64,000 nt of DNA, from positions 3,267,199 to 3,331,198 of the forward strand of contig NZ_BSUO01000001.1 in assembly GCF_030161635.1 (NCBI RefSeq). The letters are read 5' to 3'. The translations under genes were made by a program, and so were the position numbers. The DNA comes from Mobilicoccus caccae. Lineage in GTDB: Bacteria > Actinomycetota > Actinomycetes > Actinomycetales > Dermatophilaceae. This document shows, piece by piece, positions 16,928-29,470 of this stretch; position 1 is the first letter of the stretch; every line of letters starts with the position of its first letter. The notes under the pieces were generated by a model. That model was not told the DNA's origin. It made no database searches and was given only the letters and a program-made list of their open reading frames with translations.

Positions 16928-18780
16928 ATGCCGACGCTTCGATCCGCCACCAGCACCTCGGGCCGCACCATGGCCGGAGCGCGGGCGCTCTGGCGAGCGA
17001 CGGGCATGACCGACTCCGACTTCGGCAAACCCATCATCGCCGTCGCCAACAGCTTCACGCAGTTCGTCCCCGGTCACGTGCACCTGCGCGACGTCGGCCG
17101 GATCGTCGCCGAACAGATCGAGGCCTCCGGCGGAGTCGCCAAGGAGTTCAACACGATCGCCGTCGACGACGGGATCGCGATGGGCCACGACGGGATGCTC
17201 TACTCCCTGCCCAGCCGCGACCTCATCGCCGACTCCGTGGAGTACATGGTCAACGCGCACACCGCCGACGCGCTCGTGTGCATCAGCAACTGCGACAAGA
17301 TCACCCCCGGCATGCTCATGGCCGCGCTGCGCCTGGACATCCCCACGGTGTTCGTCTCCGGCGGGCCGATGGAGGCCGGCAAGATCACGGCCCCGAGCGG
17401 CTCGCGCTCCCTCGACCTCGTCGACGCGATGGTCGCCGGCGCCGACGACTCGGTCAGCGACGAGGAGGTCTCCCGGCTCGAGGCCTCCGCCTGCCCGACG
17501 TGCGGCTCGTGTTCGGGCATGTTCACGGCGAATTCGATGAACTGCCTGACCGAGGCCCTCGGGCTGTCGCTGCCGGGCAACGGCTCGCTGCTCGCCACGC
17601 ACTCCGACCGCCGCCGGCTGTTCGAGCGCGCCGGGGAGCGCATCGTCGACCTGGCCAAGGCCTACTACGAGAACGACGACGTCTCCGCCACGCCCCGCGG
17701 CATCGCGACGACGACGGCGTTCCAGAACGCCATGGCCCTCGACATCGCGATGGGCGGCTCCTCGAACACCGTGCTGCACCTGCTGGCCGCCGCGCAGGAG
17801 GCCGAGGTCGACTTCACGATGGCCGACATCGACCGCCTCTCGCGGCACGTGCCGCACCTGTGCAAGGTCGCCCCTTCCACGCCCGACTACCACATGGAGG
17901 ACGTGCACCGCGCCGGCGGCGTGCTCGGCATCATGGCCGAACTCCTGCGCGGCGGGCTGCTCGACGGCGACACCCCCACGGTCAGCGGCATGACCCTCGG
18001 AGAGGTCATCCAGGCCCACGACCTCACCGAGCACGGCAGCGCCGACGAGGCCGTGCGGACCATGTACAGCGCCGCACCCGGCGGTGTGCGCACGACCGTG
18101 CCGTTCTCGCAGTCGGCGCGCTGGAAGGACCTCGACGTCGACCGTGAGAACGGGTGCATCCGCACGGTGGAGAAGGCGTTCTCGGCCGACGGCGGCATCG
18201 CCGTGCTGTACGGCAACATCGCCGAGGCCGGATGCATCGTCAAGACGGCGGGGGTCGACGAGTCCATCCTCACCTTCACCGGCGAGGCGATCGTGTTCGA
18301 GAGCCAGGACGACGCTGTGCAGGGCATCCTCGGCGGCGACGTCCGCGAGGGACACGTCGTGATCATCCGGTACGAGGGGCCCAAGGGCGGGCCCGGCATG
18401 CAGGAGATGCTGTACCCGACGACGTTCCTCAAGTCCAAGAAGCTCGGCAAGGCGTGCGCGCTGCTCACCGACGGGCGGTTCTCCGGCGGCACGAGCGGCC
18501 TGTCGATCGGGCACGCCTCCCCGAGGCCGCCTCGGGCGGCACGATCGGGCTGGTCGAGAACGGCGACCGCATCGAGATCGACATCCCGGGCCGGAGCATC
18601 CACCTCGCGGTCGACGACGCCGAACTGGCGCACCGGCGGGAGGCCGAAGAGGCCCGCGGGGCTGCGGCCTGGACGCCGCACACCGACCGCCCCCGCCGCG
18701 TCACCACGGCCCTCAAGGCCTACGCCCTGCTGGCCACCAGCGCCGACAAGGGCGCAGTCAGGGACGTCTCCAAACTCTGA
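16928..18780 (+). pseudogene. ilvD: Dihydroxyacid dehydratase, long (617-residue) form (one -1 frameshift)
   Basis: 617 residues if repaired, matching the E. coli-type enzyme length. The ATG follows GGAGGG. Cysteines for the Fe-S cluster are in [10 protein letters not shown] and [12 protein letters not shown]. Further landmarks are [24 protein letters not shown] and [10 protein letters not shown]. The enzyme dehydrates dihydroxyacids to the 2-keto precursors of valine, leucine and isoleucine. The frame breaks at 18519-18522: GHASP should continue [15 protein letters not shown], needing one more C. A second, intact ilvD lies at 36571, so loss would be tolerated, but the shape of the change suggests sequence error. 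Confidence 0.87.
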
Positions 18781-18822
18781 CCTCGACCCGCCTCCACGGG
18801 TGGGCCGTCCCGCCTCCACCAC

Positions 18823-18854
18823 CTCGAACCGCCTCCGCTCGGAGGCGGTTCGAG
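18823..18854. terminator. Bidirectional terminator hairpin between convergent ilvD-1 and the Nramp-like gene
   Basis: CTCGAACCGCCTCCG pairs perfectly with CGGAGGCGGTTCGAG around a minimal loop. It lies 43 nt after ilvD-1 and 21 nt after the Nramp-like gene (reading inward), the right place to end both. Confidence 0.75.
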
Positions 18855-18875
18855 TGGCTTCACAGAAGGCGTCGA

Positions 18876-20134
18876 TCAGCTCACGTACTTGGCGAACTCC
18901 GTGATCGCGAGCACGACGAAAGCGAGCGCCACCAGGCCCATGAGGATGTTGGAGATCGGCCCGTTGCGCCACTCGCGGGGCACCCGGTCGGTGTTGAGGA
19001 TCCAGAGCAGGGTGATCGCGAGGAAGGGCATGAAGAACGCGCCGAGGACGCCGTAGAGGAGGATGAGTTCACCCGGCTTCTCGCCGAACATCACGAGCAT
19101 CGGGGGGAACGTCAGCCAGAGGATGTAGCCCTTGTAGAACTTTCCCCGGCGAGGCGGTCGGGGTGGTCGGCGGGGCGACGGAACAGGGTCCCGGCGAAGT
19201 CGGCGAACATCATCGACACGCCGTTCCACACGCCGACGAGCGAACTCATCGCCGCGGCCCAGAACCCGACGAGGAACAGCTTGCCGGCCCACTCGCCGTA
19301 GCGGTCGGCGAGCACACCGGAAAGGTCGACCAGCCCCTTGTCATCCGTGCTCACGGCCAGGCCGGCGGAGTAGAGCAGCTCGGCGCCGACGATGAGGGTG
19401 GCCAGCACGAAGATGCCGGTGACGACGTAGGCGGTCGTGTTGTCCAGGCGCATGACCCGCATGTGACCGGGGGTGTTCCAGCCCTTCTCACGCAACCAGT
19501 AGCCGTACGCGGCCAAGGTGATCGTGCCGCCGACACCCCCCGAGAGCGCGAGGACGTTGATCAGGCCACCCTCGGGGATCCGCGGGACGAGACCGACGAT
19601 GAGCTCCGGGATGTTCGGGACGGCCAGGAGGGCGGCTCCGACCATGGTGACGAACATGATGCCCACCAGCGCGGCGCACACCTTCTCGAAGATGGAATAG
19701 CGCCCCCACCACACGAACGCGAGGCCGATGAGTCCGGAGAGGATGCCCCACCAGGTGACGCTGATCTGCGGGAAGAGGGAGTGCAGCGGCAGGCCGGTGC
19801 CGGCCATGGCGGCAGCGCCGTACACGAACCCCCAGATGACGATGTACGGCCCGAAGTACAGGTAGGGCCACCAACCGAGGCTGGACCAGCCCTGGAAGAT
19901 CGTCTTGCCCGTGGCGAGGCTGAATCGCCCCGCCCCCTCGACGAGGACGATCTTCATGATGCAGCCGACGACGACGCACCACAGCAGGGCGTAGCCGAAC
20001 TTGCTACCGGCGATGAGGGTGGCGACCAGGTCGGCCGCGCCGACACCCGTCGCTGCGACGACGAGACCGGGGCCGATGATCTTCCACCCACCCCGCTGCT
20101 CCGGGACGGTGGTGTCGGCAGACGCTGAAGTCAT
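18876..20134 (-). pseudogene. Nramp-fold transporter lacking canonical metal motifs (one -1 frameshift)
   Basis: 419 residues if repaired, with about 11 helices. It begins GPGLVVAATGVGAADLVATL, the Nramp first helix, but the canonical D-P-G-N metal motif is replaced by GVGA. In helix 6 the canonical M-P-H is replaced within GGVGGTITLAAYGYW. The fold is therefore Nramp, but Mn/Fe transport as in MntH is doubtful. The frame breaks near 19144-19150: DRLA should continue RGKFYKGYILW, needing one more C. The start chosen is the ATG at 20134 (MTSASADTT); a GTG at 20149 is possible. The substrate is unknown. Confidence 0.75.
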
Positions 20135-20346
20135 GCGGCAGTGAACCACACCACGCCTTCGACCGACGGCGTTCGTGGGAACACACGCCGCGCCGACGAT
20201 GCCGGACCCGCAAGAACAACACGGACGACATCGACCGGCTCACCTCGAACAGCGCGGGCCTCCGACCTGCATGGACTCCGACACCGCCGATGCCGATGTT
20301 GTCGGTGTTGTTCTTCACTCGACGACCCCGACCCCGACCCCGAGAA

Positions 20347-20415
20347 CTGAGACAGCACCCCAGGTCGAGACAGCCGCGCGTGCGCTGCTGTCTCAGACCT
20401 GGGGTGCTGTCTCAG
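20347..20415. terminator. Long nested hairpin (20-bp plus 8-bp arms) after ppdK
   Basis: CTGAGACAGCACCCCAGGTC (20347-20366) pairs perfectly with 20396-20415. Inside it GAGACAGC (20367-20374) pairs with GCTGTCTC (20387-20394), leaving a single unpaired A and a 12-nt loop. GAGACAGC or its complement thus occurs four times. It lies 10 nt after the ppdK stop on the minus strand, so it is probably its terminator, though it is unusually long and has no T tract. Three GACCCC repeats (about 20324-20342) flank it. Confidence 0.65.
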
Positions 20416-20424
20416 GTGGGACTG

Positions 20425-23127
<2,703 letters not shown>

Positions 23128-23297
23128 GGGCTCAGGGCCTCCCCGCTTCTTTACGGACGTCGATGTCGCGACCACCGTAGTCCGTGACGGGCCGCCTCAC
23201 CGGGCCTTTTGTCACGGAATCGATCGGCGTCACACTTTCGCCGAATCGCCCTCACCGGCCTCGACGGAGGTGCATGACGACGGAACGTGACGACGAC

Positions 23298-23315
23298 GCA
23301 TGACATTCGTCATGC
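23298..23315 (+). promoter_or_regulatory. Inverted repeat in the ppdK/DedA-like divergent intergenic region
   Basis: GCATGAC and GTCATGC are perfect 7-bp arms around ATTC. It lies between divergent starts (ppdK at 23127, membrane protein at 23393), a likely operator for one or both. The regulator is unknown. Confidence 0.45.
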
Positions 23316-23392
23316 CCCCGCACCACAGGTCTCAGACGCATCGATGACCGGAGGCACCGGCGTCACGGCCGGAGTGCCGTGAGAGTGGAGAC

Positions 23393-24157
23393 ATGGACAC
23401 GACGAAGCGTCAGTCACAGCCCGAGCAGCCGACGTGGCGCGACCTGGCCCCCTGGGAGGGCACGCCGAGCCGCGGGGACAAGCTGCTGCTCGCGATGATC
23501 TTCATCGTTCCCGCCTTCTACCTGCTGACCTACCCGGTGCGTCCCTTCCTCGTCGCCGAGCAGCCGGTGCTGCTGCAGCTGCTGGTGGGGTCGAAGGCCG
23601 CCACCGGCGCGGCGGCGGCGTACGCCGGGATCGGGCAGCTGCCGCTGTGGCTCGTCGTCGTCGCGGGCATCGTCGGCATGGCGAAGTTCGACTGGCTGTT
23701 CTGGCTGGCCGGCCGCAAGTGGGGCCTGCGGATGGTGGAGCTGATGACCGGCGGCCCGAGTGGCCGACGCAAGTGGGCCGACCGCCTGCAGAACCTGCCC
23801 GGCTGGCTCATGCCGGTCCTCGTCGTCGCGAGCCGGTTGCCCGGCATGCCCGGTCCGATCATCTGGATCATCGCCGGCATGAACGGCATGCGCCTGACGG
23901 TGTTCCTCGTGGCGGACCTGCTCGCCTCCGCGCTCGTGACCGCCGCGGTGGTCGCCGCCGGGTACAGCGCCGGTGAGCACGGGGTCGCCCTGATACAGGT
24001 CATCGACTCCTACGCCCTGTGGATCAGCCTCGGCCTGGTGTTCGCCATCGTCGGATGGCAGAGCTGGAAGCAGTCGACGCAGGCGAAGAAGGACCAGCAG
24101 GACCAGAGCACGAAGAACGCGCAGGACTCGACGGATTCCGAGACCTCCGGCACGTGA
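23393..24157 (+). CDS. DedA/VTT-like membrane protein
   Basis: 254 residues with about five membrane segments. The re-entrant core of the VTT/DedA family appears as GMAKFDWLFWLAGRKWG (matching the family's D-x-x-x-Y/F-x-x-G-R) and ASRLPGMPGPIIWIIAGMNG (matching the R-x-x-P-G region). The C-terminus is a charged Gln/Lys/Asp/Ser-rich tail. Some DedA proteins return undecaprenyl phosphate across the membrane. This one is a divergent member, so that role is a suggestion. A strong terminator follows. Confidence 0.65.
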   Translation: MDTTKRQSQPEQPTWRDLAPWEGTPSRGDKLLLAMIFIVPAFYLLTYPVRPFLVAEQPVLLQLLVGSKAATGAAAAYAGIGQLPLWLVVVAGIVGMAKFDWLFWLAGRKWGLRMVELMTGGPSGRRKWADRLQNLPGWLMPVLVVASRLPGMPGPIIWIIAGMNGMRLTVFLVADLLASALVTAAVVAAGYSAGEHGVALIQVIDSYALWISLGLVFAIVGWQSWKQSTQAKKDQQDQSTKNAQDSTDSETSGT

Positions 24158-24183
24158 TCGCCCACGCGCCGAACCCCGTACGC

Positions 24184-24217
24184 GCCGAGACCGCCGGAAA
24201 TAACCGGCGGTCTCGGC
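24184..24217. terminator. Bidirectional terminator between the DedA-like and aminopeptidase genes
   Basis: GCCGAGACCGCCGG pairs perfectly with CCGGCGGTCTCGGC around AAATAA, followed by GTTTC. It sits between convergent genes. The same GCCGAGACCGCCG stem recurs after narI (47909-47950). Confidence 0.85.
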
Positions 24218-24225
24218 GTTTCACC

Positions 24226-25533
24226 TCAGTGTCGGGAGGGTGCCAGGGTCGCGGTGAGCGCGGCGACGTACATGCCGGGGTCGCGCGCGCCGGTGAGTTC
24301 GCGCGCGGAGTGCATCGAGAGCATCGGGGAGCCGACGTCGACGGTGGTCGCGCCGGTCAGAGCCGCGGACATCGGGCCGATCGTCGAGCCGCACGGCATG
24401 TCACCGCGGCTGCGGAACACCTGCATCGGCACTCCCGCCTGCTCGCACGCGAGCGCGAAGGCCGCCGATCCGGGTGCCTCCGAGGCGTAGCGGCCCTTGG
24501 TGTTGACCTTGAGCACCGGCCCGCCGTTGATCGCGATGCGGTGGCCGGGTTCGTGCTTCTCGACGTAGTTGGGGTGCGTGGCGTGAGCCATGTCCGCCGA
24601 GATCACGAGGGTGTCGGCGAGTGCGCGGTGGTAGTCCTGCCGGTCTCCACCGCGCGTGGCCACGACGCGCTCGAGCACCGAGGGCAAGAACGTCGAGTCA
24701 CCGCCGCTGGAGGTCGTCGAGCCGATCTCCTCGTGGTCGAACAGCACCAGCAGGGGGATGTGGGTCGGATCGGCGTCCTCGACCGCGGCCAGGAGGGCCG
24801 TGGTGCCGGCGAAGGCCGTCCCGAGGTTGTCCAGACGCGGCGCGGCGAGCAGATCCGACTCGCGTCCCAGCGGTCCTGACGGCGTCAGGTCGTGGGTCAT
24901 GACGTCCCAGGCGAGGACGTCGCGCTCCGCGGTCCCGAGCAGACCCGCGAGGTAGGCGGCGAACGAGGGCGCCGCACCGGTGGCTCCCCAGATCGGGGTG
25001 AGGTGGGTCTGGGGATTCAGCGCGAGGCCCGAGTTGGCGTCACGGTCGAGGTGGATGGCGAGCTGCGGCACGCGCAGCACGGCCTCGTCGACGCGCACCA
25101 ACCGCTCCGCCACGCCACCGGGAGAATCCGTGTCGCGCACGGCGACCCGTCCCGAGATCCCGAGGTCTCGGTCGAGCCAGGAGTTGAGCAGCGGACCGCC
25201 GTACACCTCGACGACGAGCTGGTCCCAGCCGTGCGAGGCGCGATCGGGCAGCGGTGAGATGCGCAGGTTCGGCGAGTCGGTGTGACCGCCGACGACCCGG
25301 AACGGCGTCGCAGGGTCGGCGACGGCATGTTCGGTCGACCACGCGGCCACCGACCCTCCCCGGCGGACCACGTAGCGGCCAGGCTCACCCGGCCACGCGT
25401 CGCGCTCCTCGATCGGGTTGAACCCGGCGGCCACCAACCGCCGCGTGACCTCGGCGACCGCGTGGTACGGCGAGGGCGAGGCGTCGATGAACGTGCACAG
25501 ATCTCGGGCGTGAGCGTCGATGTCGGCAGCCAT
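24226..25533 (-). CDS. M18-family aminopeptidase
   Basis: 435 residues, the usual length. Zinc and catalytic residues are in GGHTDSPNLRI (His, Asp), LFDHEEIGS (catalytic Glu pair), ISADMAHATHPNY and the final SMHSARE (His). M18 enzymes such as aspartyl aminopeptidase remove N-terminal acidic residues from peptides in the cytoplasm as large dodecamers. Annotations in this family vary between ApeB and PepC, so the exact specificity is left open. It ends just after the shared terminator. Confidence 0.9.
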   Translation of the reverse strand: MAADIDAHARDLCTFIDASPSPYHAVAEVTRRLVAAGFNPIEERDAWPGEPGRYVVRRGGSVAAWSTEHAVADPATPFRVVGGHTDSPNLRISPLPDRASHGWDQLVVEVYGGPLLNSWLDRDLGISGRVAVRDTDSPGGVAERLVRVDEAVLRVPQLAIHLDRDANSGLALNPQTHLTPIWGATGAAPSFAAYLAGLLGTAERDVLAWDVMTHDLTPSGPLGRESDLLAAPRLDNLGTAFAGTTALLAAVEDADPTHIPLLVLFDHEEIGSTTSSGGDSTFLPSVLERVVATRGGDRQDYHRALADTLVISADMAHATHPNYVEKHEPGHRIAINGGPVLKVNTKGRYASEAPGSAAFALACEQAGVPMQVFRSRGDMPCGSTIGPMSAALTGATTVDVGSPMLSMHSARELTGARDPGMYVAALTATLAPSRH

Positions 25534-25578
25534 CCCTCCACCATAGGAGCGCCCGCCGGCGCTGGAGCCCCGATCCGG

Positions 25579-27078
25579 CTACGCCCGGCTGCTCCCGCCG
25601 TGGACGTCCCCACCGGGAACGTCCCCACCGGGACGGGCCCGGTCGCCCGCGCGCTCCGGCCACACCCCGTCCACGATGCCCTTGGGGCGTTCGGGGAGTT
25701 CGTCCAGGGAATACACGGCGTCGGGGGCGTCCTTGCCGAACCGTTCGAGGTGGCGCAACGCGTTGAAGGCGTGCTTGCCCAGCAGCAGGATCGCGATGAG
25801 GTTGATGATCGCCATGAGCGACATGGCGAGGTCCGCGAGGTCCCACACGAATCCGAGCTTGGCCACGGCACCGATGCCGACGGCCGCGACCACCAGCAGG
25901 CGGATGGCGTACTCACCGATGCGCTTGCCGCCGAGGAAGTCCATGTTCACCTCTGCGTAGGTCGAATTGCCGAGGACCGAGCTGAACGCGAACACGAAGA
26001 TGAGGACGGACATCACCGGCAGGGTCCACTCCCCGAGTTCGGAGGCGAGGGCGGTCTGGGTGAGCGACGCACCGGCCTCCTCTCGGGTCGTCACGCCGGG
26101 GGTGTACACCGCGGGCCCGGCCAGCAGGATCATCACGGCGGTGGCGGTGCAGACGACGATGGTGTCGACGAACACGCCCGCCGACTGCAGCAGACCCTGG
26201 TGGGCCGGGTGGCTGACCGTGGCGGTGGCCGCGGCGTTCGGCGCCGAACCCATGCCCGCCTCGTTGCTGAACATGCCGCGCTTCACGCCGTTCATGAGGG
26301 CCGCGATCATGCCGCCGGCCGTCCCGGCGAGGGCCTGGTCGAGGCCGAAGGCGCCGCGGAAGATGTCGGCGAGGACGCCGGGGACCTCGGGGGCGCGGAC
26401 GACGATGACGGTGACGGCCAGCAGGACGTAGATCACCGCCATGATCGGCGCCAGGTACTCGGTGACCCGGGCGACCGAGCGGATGCCGCCCAGCACGATG
26501 ACGGCGGTGAGGACGACGAGGACTGCGGCGGTCCACCCGGTCGGGATGCCGTGGGTGGACAGCACGTCGGCGATGGTGTTGGCCTGCACCATGTTGAACG
26601 CAAGGCCGAAGGCGAAGATGAGGAAGATGGCGAACGCGATACCCATCGGCCGCGAGCCGAGTCCCCGCTGCATGTAGAACGCCGGGCCGCCACGGAACGA
26701 CTTGTCCTCGTGCGGCTGCTTGTAGATCTGCGCCAGGGTGGCCTCGACGAACGCCGTGCCCATGCCGAGCAGCGCCATGATCCACATCCAGAAGATGGCA
26801 CCCGGCCCGCCCAGGGCCAGCGCGATCGCGACGCCGGCGATGTTGCCGGTGCCGACACGGCTGGCCAGGCTGATGCAGAACGCCTGGAAGGAGCTGATGC
26901 CCTCGCCGTGGCCCGAACGCGAGCCGCGGATGATCTTGAGCATGAGTCCCGCGGTGCGGAACTGCTGGCCGCGCCCCATGACGAGGAAGACGACACCCGC
27001 GATCGCCAGCAGAGGCACCAGGCCGAGTTCGGTGACCCATCCACCGATCTTCAGCACGAGGTCGTGCAGTTGAGTCAT
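25579..27078 (-). CDS. Sodium:alanine symporter (AGCS family)
   Basis: 499 residues from the ATG at 27078, chosen because AGGAGG lies 6 nt before; longer open sequence upstream is not convincing. About 11-12 helices. Family signatures are GTGNIAGVAIALALGGPGA near residue 85, MGTAFVEATLAQIYK, and NEAGMGSAPNAAATA. These symporters import alanine or glycine with Na+. The cytoplasmic tail after HAFNALRHLERFGKD is long and ends in a Gly/Asp-rich stretch. Substrate preference cannot be read. Confidence 0.9.
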   Translation of the reverse strand: MTQLHDLVLKIGGWVTELGLVPLLAIAGVVFLVMGRGQQFRTAGLMLKIIRGSRSGHGEGISSFQAFCISLASRVGTGNIAGVAIALALGGPGAIFWMWIMALLGMGTAFVEATLAQIYKQPHEDKSFRGGPAFYMQRGLGSRPMGIAFAIFLIFAFGLAFNMVQANTIADVLSTHGIPTGWTAAVLVVLTAVIVLGGIRSVARVTEYLAPIMAVIYVLLAVTVIVVRAPEVPGVLADIFRGAFGLDQALAGTAGGMIAALMNGVKRGMFSNEAGMGSAPNAAATATVSHPAHQGLLQSAGVFVDTIVVCTATAVMILLAGPAVYTPGVTTREEAGASLTQTALASELGEWTLPVMSVLIFVFAFSSVLGNSTYAEVNMDFLGGKRIGEYAIRLLVVAAVGIGAVAKLGFVWDLADLAMSLMAIINLIAILLLGKHAFNALRHLERFGKDAPDAVYSLDELPERPKGIVDGVWPERAGDRARPGGDVPGGDVHGGSSRA

Positions 27079-27295
27079 CTCAGTCCTCCTGGGTGTGCGG
27101 CCGGCCAATGAGGGAGGGGCGTGGCCCTCGATCCGGCCAGAGAACTGTAAGCGCTGATCCGGCATGTTTGCGGACATCCCGCGTGCGGTACTCGGCACAC
27201 GCTCGGGGGTGGCGGGCCGCCCGGGGACGGCCCCGGAGCCTCCGACGCATCCGGCTCTGCGCATGAAACGGGCGGCGGCGGGGTATCGCGCCTCC

Positions 27296-28212
27296 ATGAA
27301 GCACACGGCCGTCTCGGGTGCACCGCGGCGTACGAGCGACCCGCGCGGTCGCACCGTACGCCCGCTGTGGGTGCTGCACGGCGGCCCTCAGGCCGATCCC
27401 CTGCGGCGCCTGCTCAACCACGACGCCCAGGCGCCCTACATCGCGGTGAGCACCCGATCGGTCGACCGGATGACCTCGGACGATGTGGTCCCGATGATGC
27501 GGCTGGTCAACCAGGCCGACGCCTTCATCACCGAACGCCTTCCTTCGGGATACCGCGGACTGCCCGTGGGCGTCGACGACCTCCTCCCCCACCTGCGGCC
27601 AGGCATCCCGGTCTTCACGTTTCCGCGCATCGACTACTCCGGGTTGCATCCCTACCAGGTCGGACGCGACCCGCTCGCCGGTCTGGCCGACCCGCCTCTC
27701 GTGCCGTACCACGACCTCCGGTCGGTCGCCGTCGCGGCGGGCACCGGACCCTCGAGCAGGCCTGGAACGTCCTGCCCTCCGCCCGGTTCGTCCGCGAGTT
27801 CGCCGCCTGGCAACTGCTGCGTCTGCGCCGGGTGGAGGCACGCACCGACGTCGGTGTCGCGGGCGCGGTGCGCGCCGCCGGCATGGGGGCCGTACACACC
27901 GTCGACCGGCCCGGAGACGCTCTCCTCGTCGAGATCGCCAAGGGCATCCAGAGCTGCCTCCGTGTCGAACCCACCGCCGACGACCACGGGATCGGACTCC
28001 TCGGGCAGTGCCGCGGCCCCGTCGAGCCCAACATCGCCGAGGCACTGGGCCTGCCCGTTCCCGAGACCGACGCCTGGTCGATGTACGGGCGCCAGTTGAC
28101 CAGCACCGACATCCACGTCGCCCAGGTCGAGTGGTATCGGCAGCATCCCGACGTGCTCAAGGCGATCATGGCGGCCCACGCCTCCCGGATGGATCTGCTC
28201 GGGTTGCTCTGA
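27296..28212 (+). pseudogene. WcbI-like polysaccharide biosynthesis protein (one -1 frameshift)
   Basis: 305 residues if repaired. The first part (WVLHGGPQADPLRRLL, then TERLPSGYRGLPVGVDDLLP and VFTFPRIDYSGLHPYQV) resembles the WcbI fold, putative acyltransferases or hydrolases of capsule synthesis. The second part (RTLEQAWNVLPSARFVREFA, then DIHVAQVEWYRQHPDV) is in another frame. The break is at the G run 27739-27742, where one missing base makes GHRTLEQ continuous. The usual N-terminal Cys of the family is not seen, so catalysis is uncertain. An alternative ATG exists at 27263. It stands alone, with no polysaccharide genes nearby. Confidence 0.5.
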
Positions 28213-28260
28213 GGTGCCCTGAGTTGCAGTCGGTCGCCCGGATCCGGTCCAGGCGCCGGC

Positions 28261-29220
28261 TCACTCGTAAAGCACGTAATCCGGGGTCGGCGTGAGGGCC
28301 ATCACCTGGTCAGGGGTCATGAGCTTCCAGCCGGGGTTGGCCGTGTCCTCCTGGTAGAAGAGCTTGAACCCGGGGTGCACGTGCGCCGGTTTGACGCCCA
28401 TGAGGGTCTTCCAGGTCCCCTCCTTGAGCTCCTGGTCACCGATGCCGTCGACGCTGAGGATCTGCACGACGCCCTTGCGGTCCTTGAGGTCCTCGTGGTT
28501 GCGGACCCAGTTGACCCGGATCATGTGGTAGAGCATGACCTTCTCGGGCAGGTCGTTGTCGGCCACGAGTTTCTGGAGGTAGTCCCCGACCTGGTTGAGC
28601 TCCTTGGCGTCGGTGCTGCCGAAGGTCCGCATCGGCTCCTGGTTGGGGCCCATGCGCCATTCGGGGTCCATGGCGATGCCGACGTCGGGCTCCTTGAGGT
28701 ACTTCTCGTACCGCTTGACCTCGGAGAGGAAGTCCGAGCGCCCCGGTTGGATCGCGAGCAGCAGGATGCCGTCGACCTTGCGGACCGCCGCGAGGTGCTC
28801 CTCGACCTTCTCGTCGGAGGACACGGTGCGGCACTTCGGCGCGTTCTTGCAGGGGTGGACCATCGTCGCGATGTACTCCAGCACCGGCATGATCTTGCGG
28901 CCGTCCTTGGCGTACGGCTTGCCGCGCTCGGCGATCTCCTTCATGCGGTCGTCGATGTCGCCGACGCCGGCGCGCCCGAGGCCCGGGCCGCTGCCGGCGA
29001 TGCCGGAGTAGCCGACGAGACGGTAGGCGGGGAAGATCTCGCGCCCGCCCATCGGGAGTTCCTTGGGGGTGGGGGTCGGAGTCGGTGTCTGCGTCGGTTC
29101 GGCCGCCGCGCCCTGCTGTGGGTTCTGCGTGGCCGACGGCTCCGGCGGGATGCCGCCCGCGCATCCGGCCAGGGTCACCGCGGCGGCGAGGGGGACGAGG
29201 GCAACACGGATCCGACGCAC
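28261..29220 (-). CDS. Lipoprotein of unknown function
   Basis: 319 residues from the GTG at 29220, preceded by AAAGG; an upstream ATG at 29268 would place 16 extra residues before the signal. The signal peptide (VRRIRVALVPLAAAVTLAGC) ends in a lipobox, so it is probably lipid-anchored outside the membrane. A Thr/Pro repeat linker (TPTPTPTPK) follows. The main domain is globular with alternating strands and helices (GILLLAIQPGRSDFL, VGIAMDPEWRMG, VMLYHMIRVNWVRN, VVQILSVDGIGD), suggestive of a TIM-barrel. Two Cys (PCKNAPKC) could form a disulfide. No family was recognised. Confidence 0.75.
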   Translation of the reverse strand: MRRIRVALVPLAAAVTLAGCAGGIPPEPSATQNPQQGAAAEPTQTPTPTPTPKELPMGGREIFPAYRLVGYSGIAGSGPGLGRAGVGDIDDRMKEIAERGKPYAKDGRKIMPVLEYIATMVHPCKNAPKCRTVSSDEKVEEHLAAVRKVDGILLLAIQPGRSDFLSEVKRYEKYLKEPDVGIAMDPEWRMGPNQEPMRTFGSTDAKELNQVGDYLQKLVADNDLPEKVMLYHMIRVNWVRNHEDLKDRKGVVQILSVDGIGDQELKEGTWKTLMGVKPAHVHPGFKLFYQEDTANPGWKLMTPDQVMALTPTPDYVLYE

Positions 29221-29470
29221 GAGGGGCCTTTCACGCTTCGACGACCACGCCGGCTCCGGCGCTCTCACACATGGTAGGAGCGGATCGCCGCAACGCGCGT
29301 CAGGACCTGCCGACGGCGCACCCCAACCCGCCTCGCGCAGAACGCGTCTCCCACGAAGCCGAATCCGGCGTGCCGGCGCGGGGGCCGCCTGCCCGCTCGG
29401 ACGCGCGCCGTCACCTCGCTCGTCGCCTAGAAACCGGACGTTTCCGTGCTAACGGGATTACGATGTTCAG

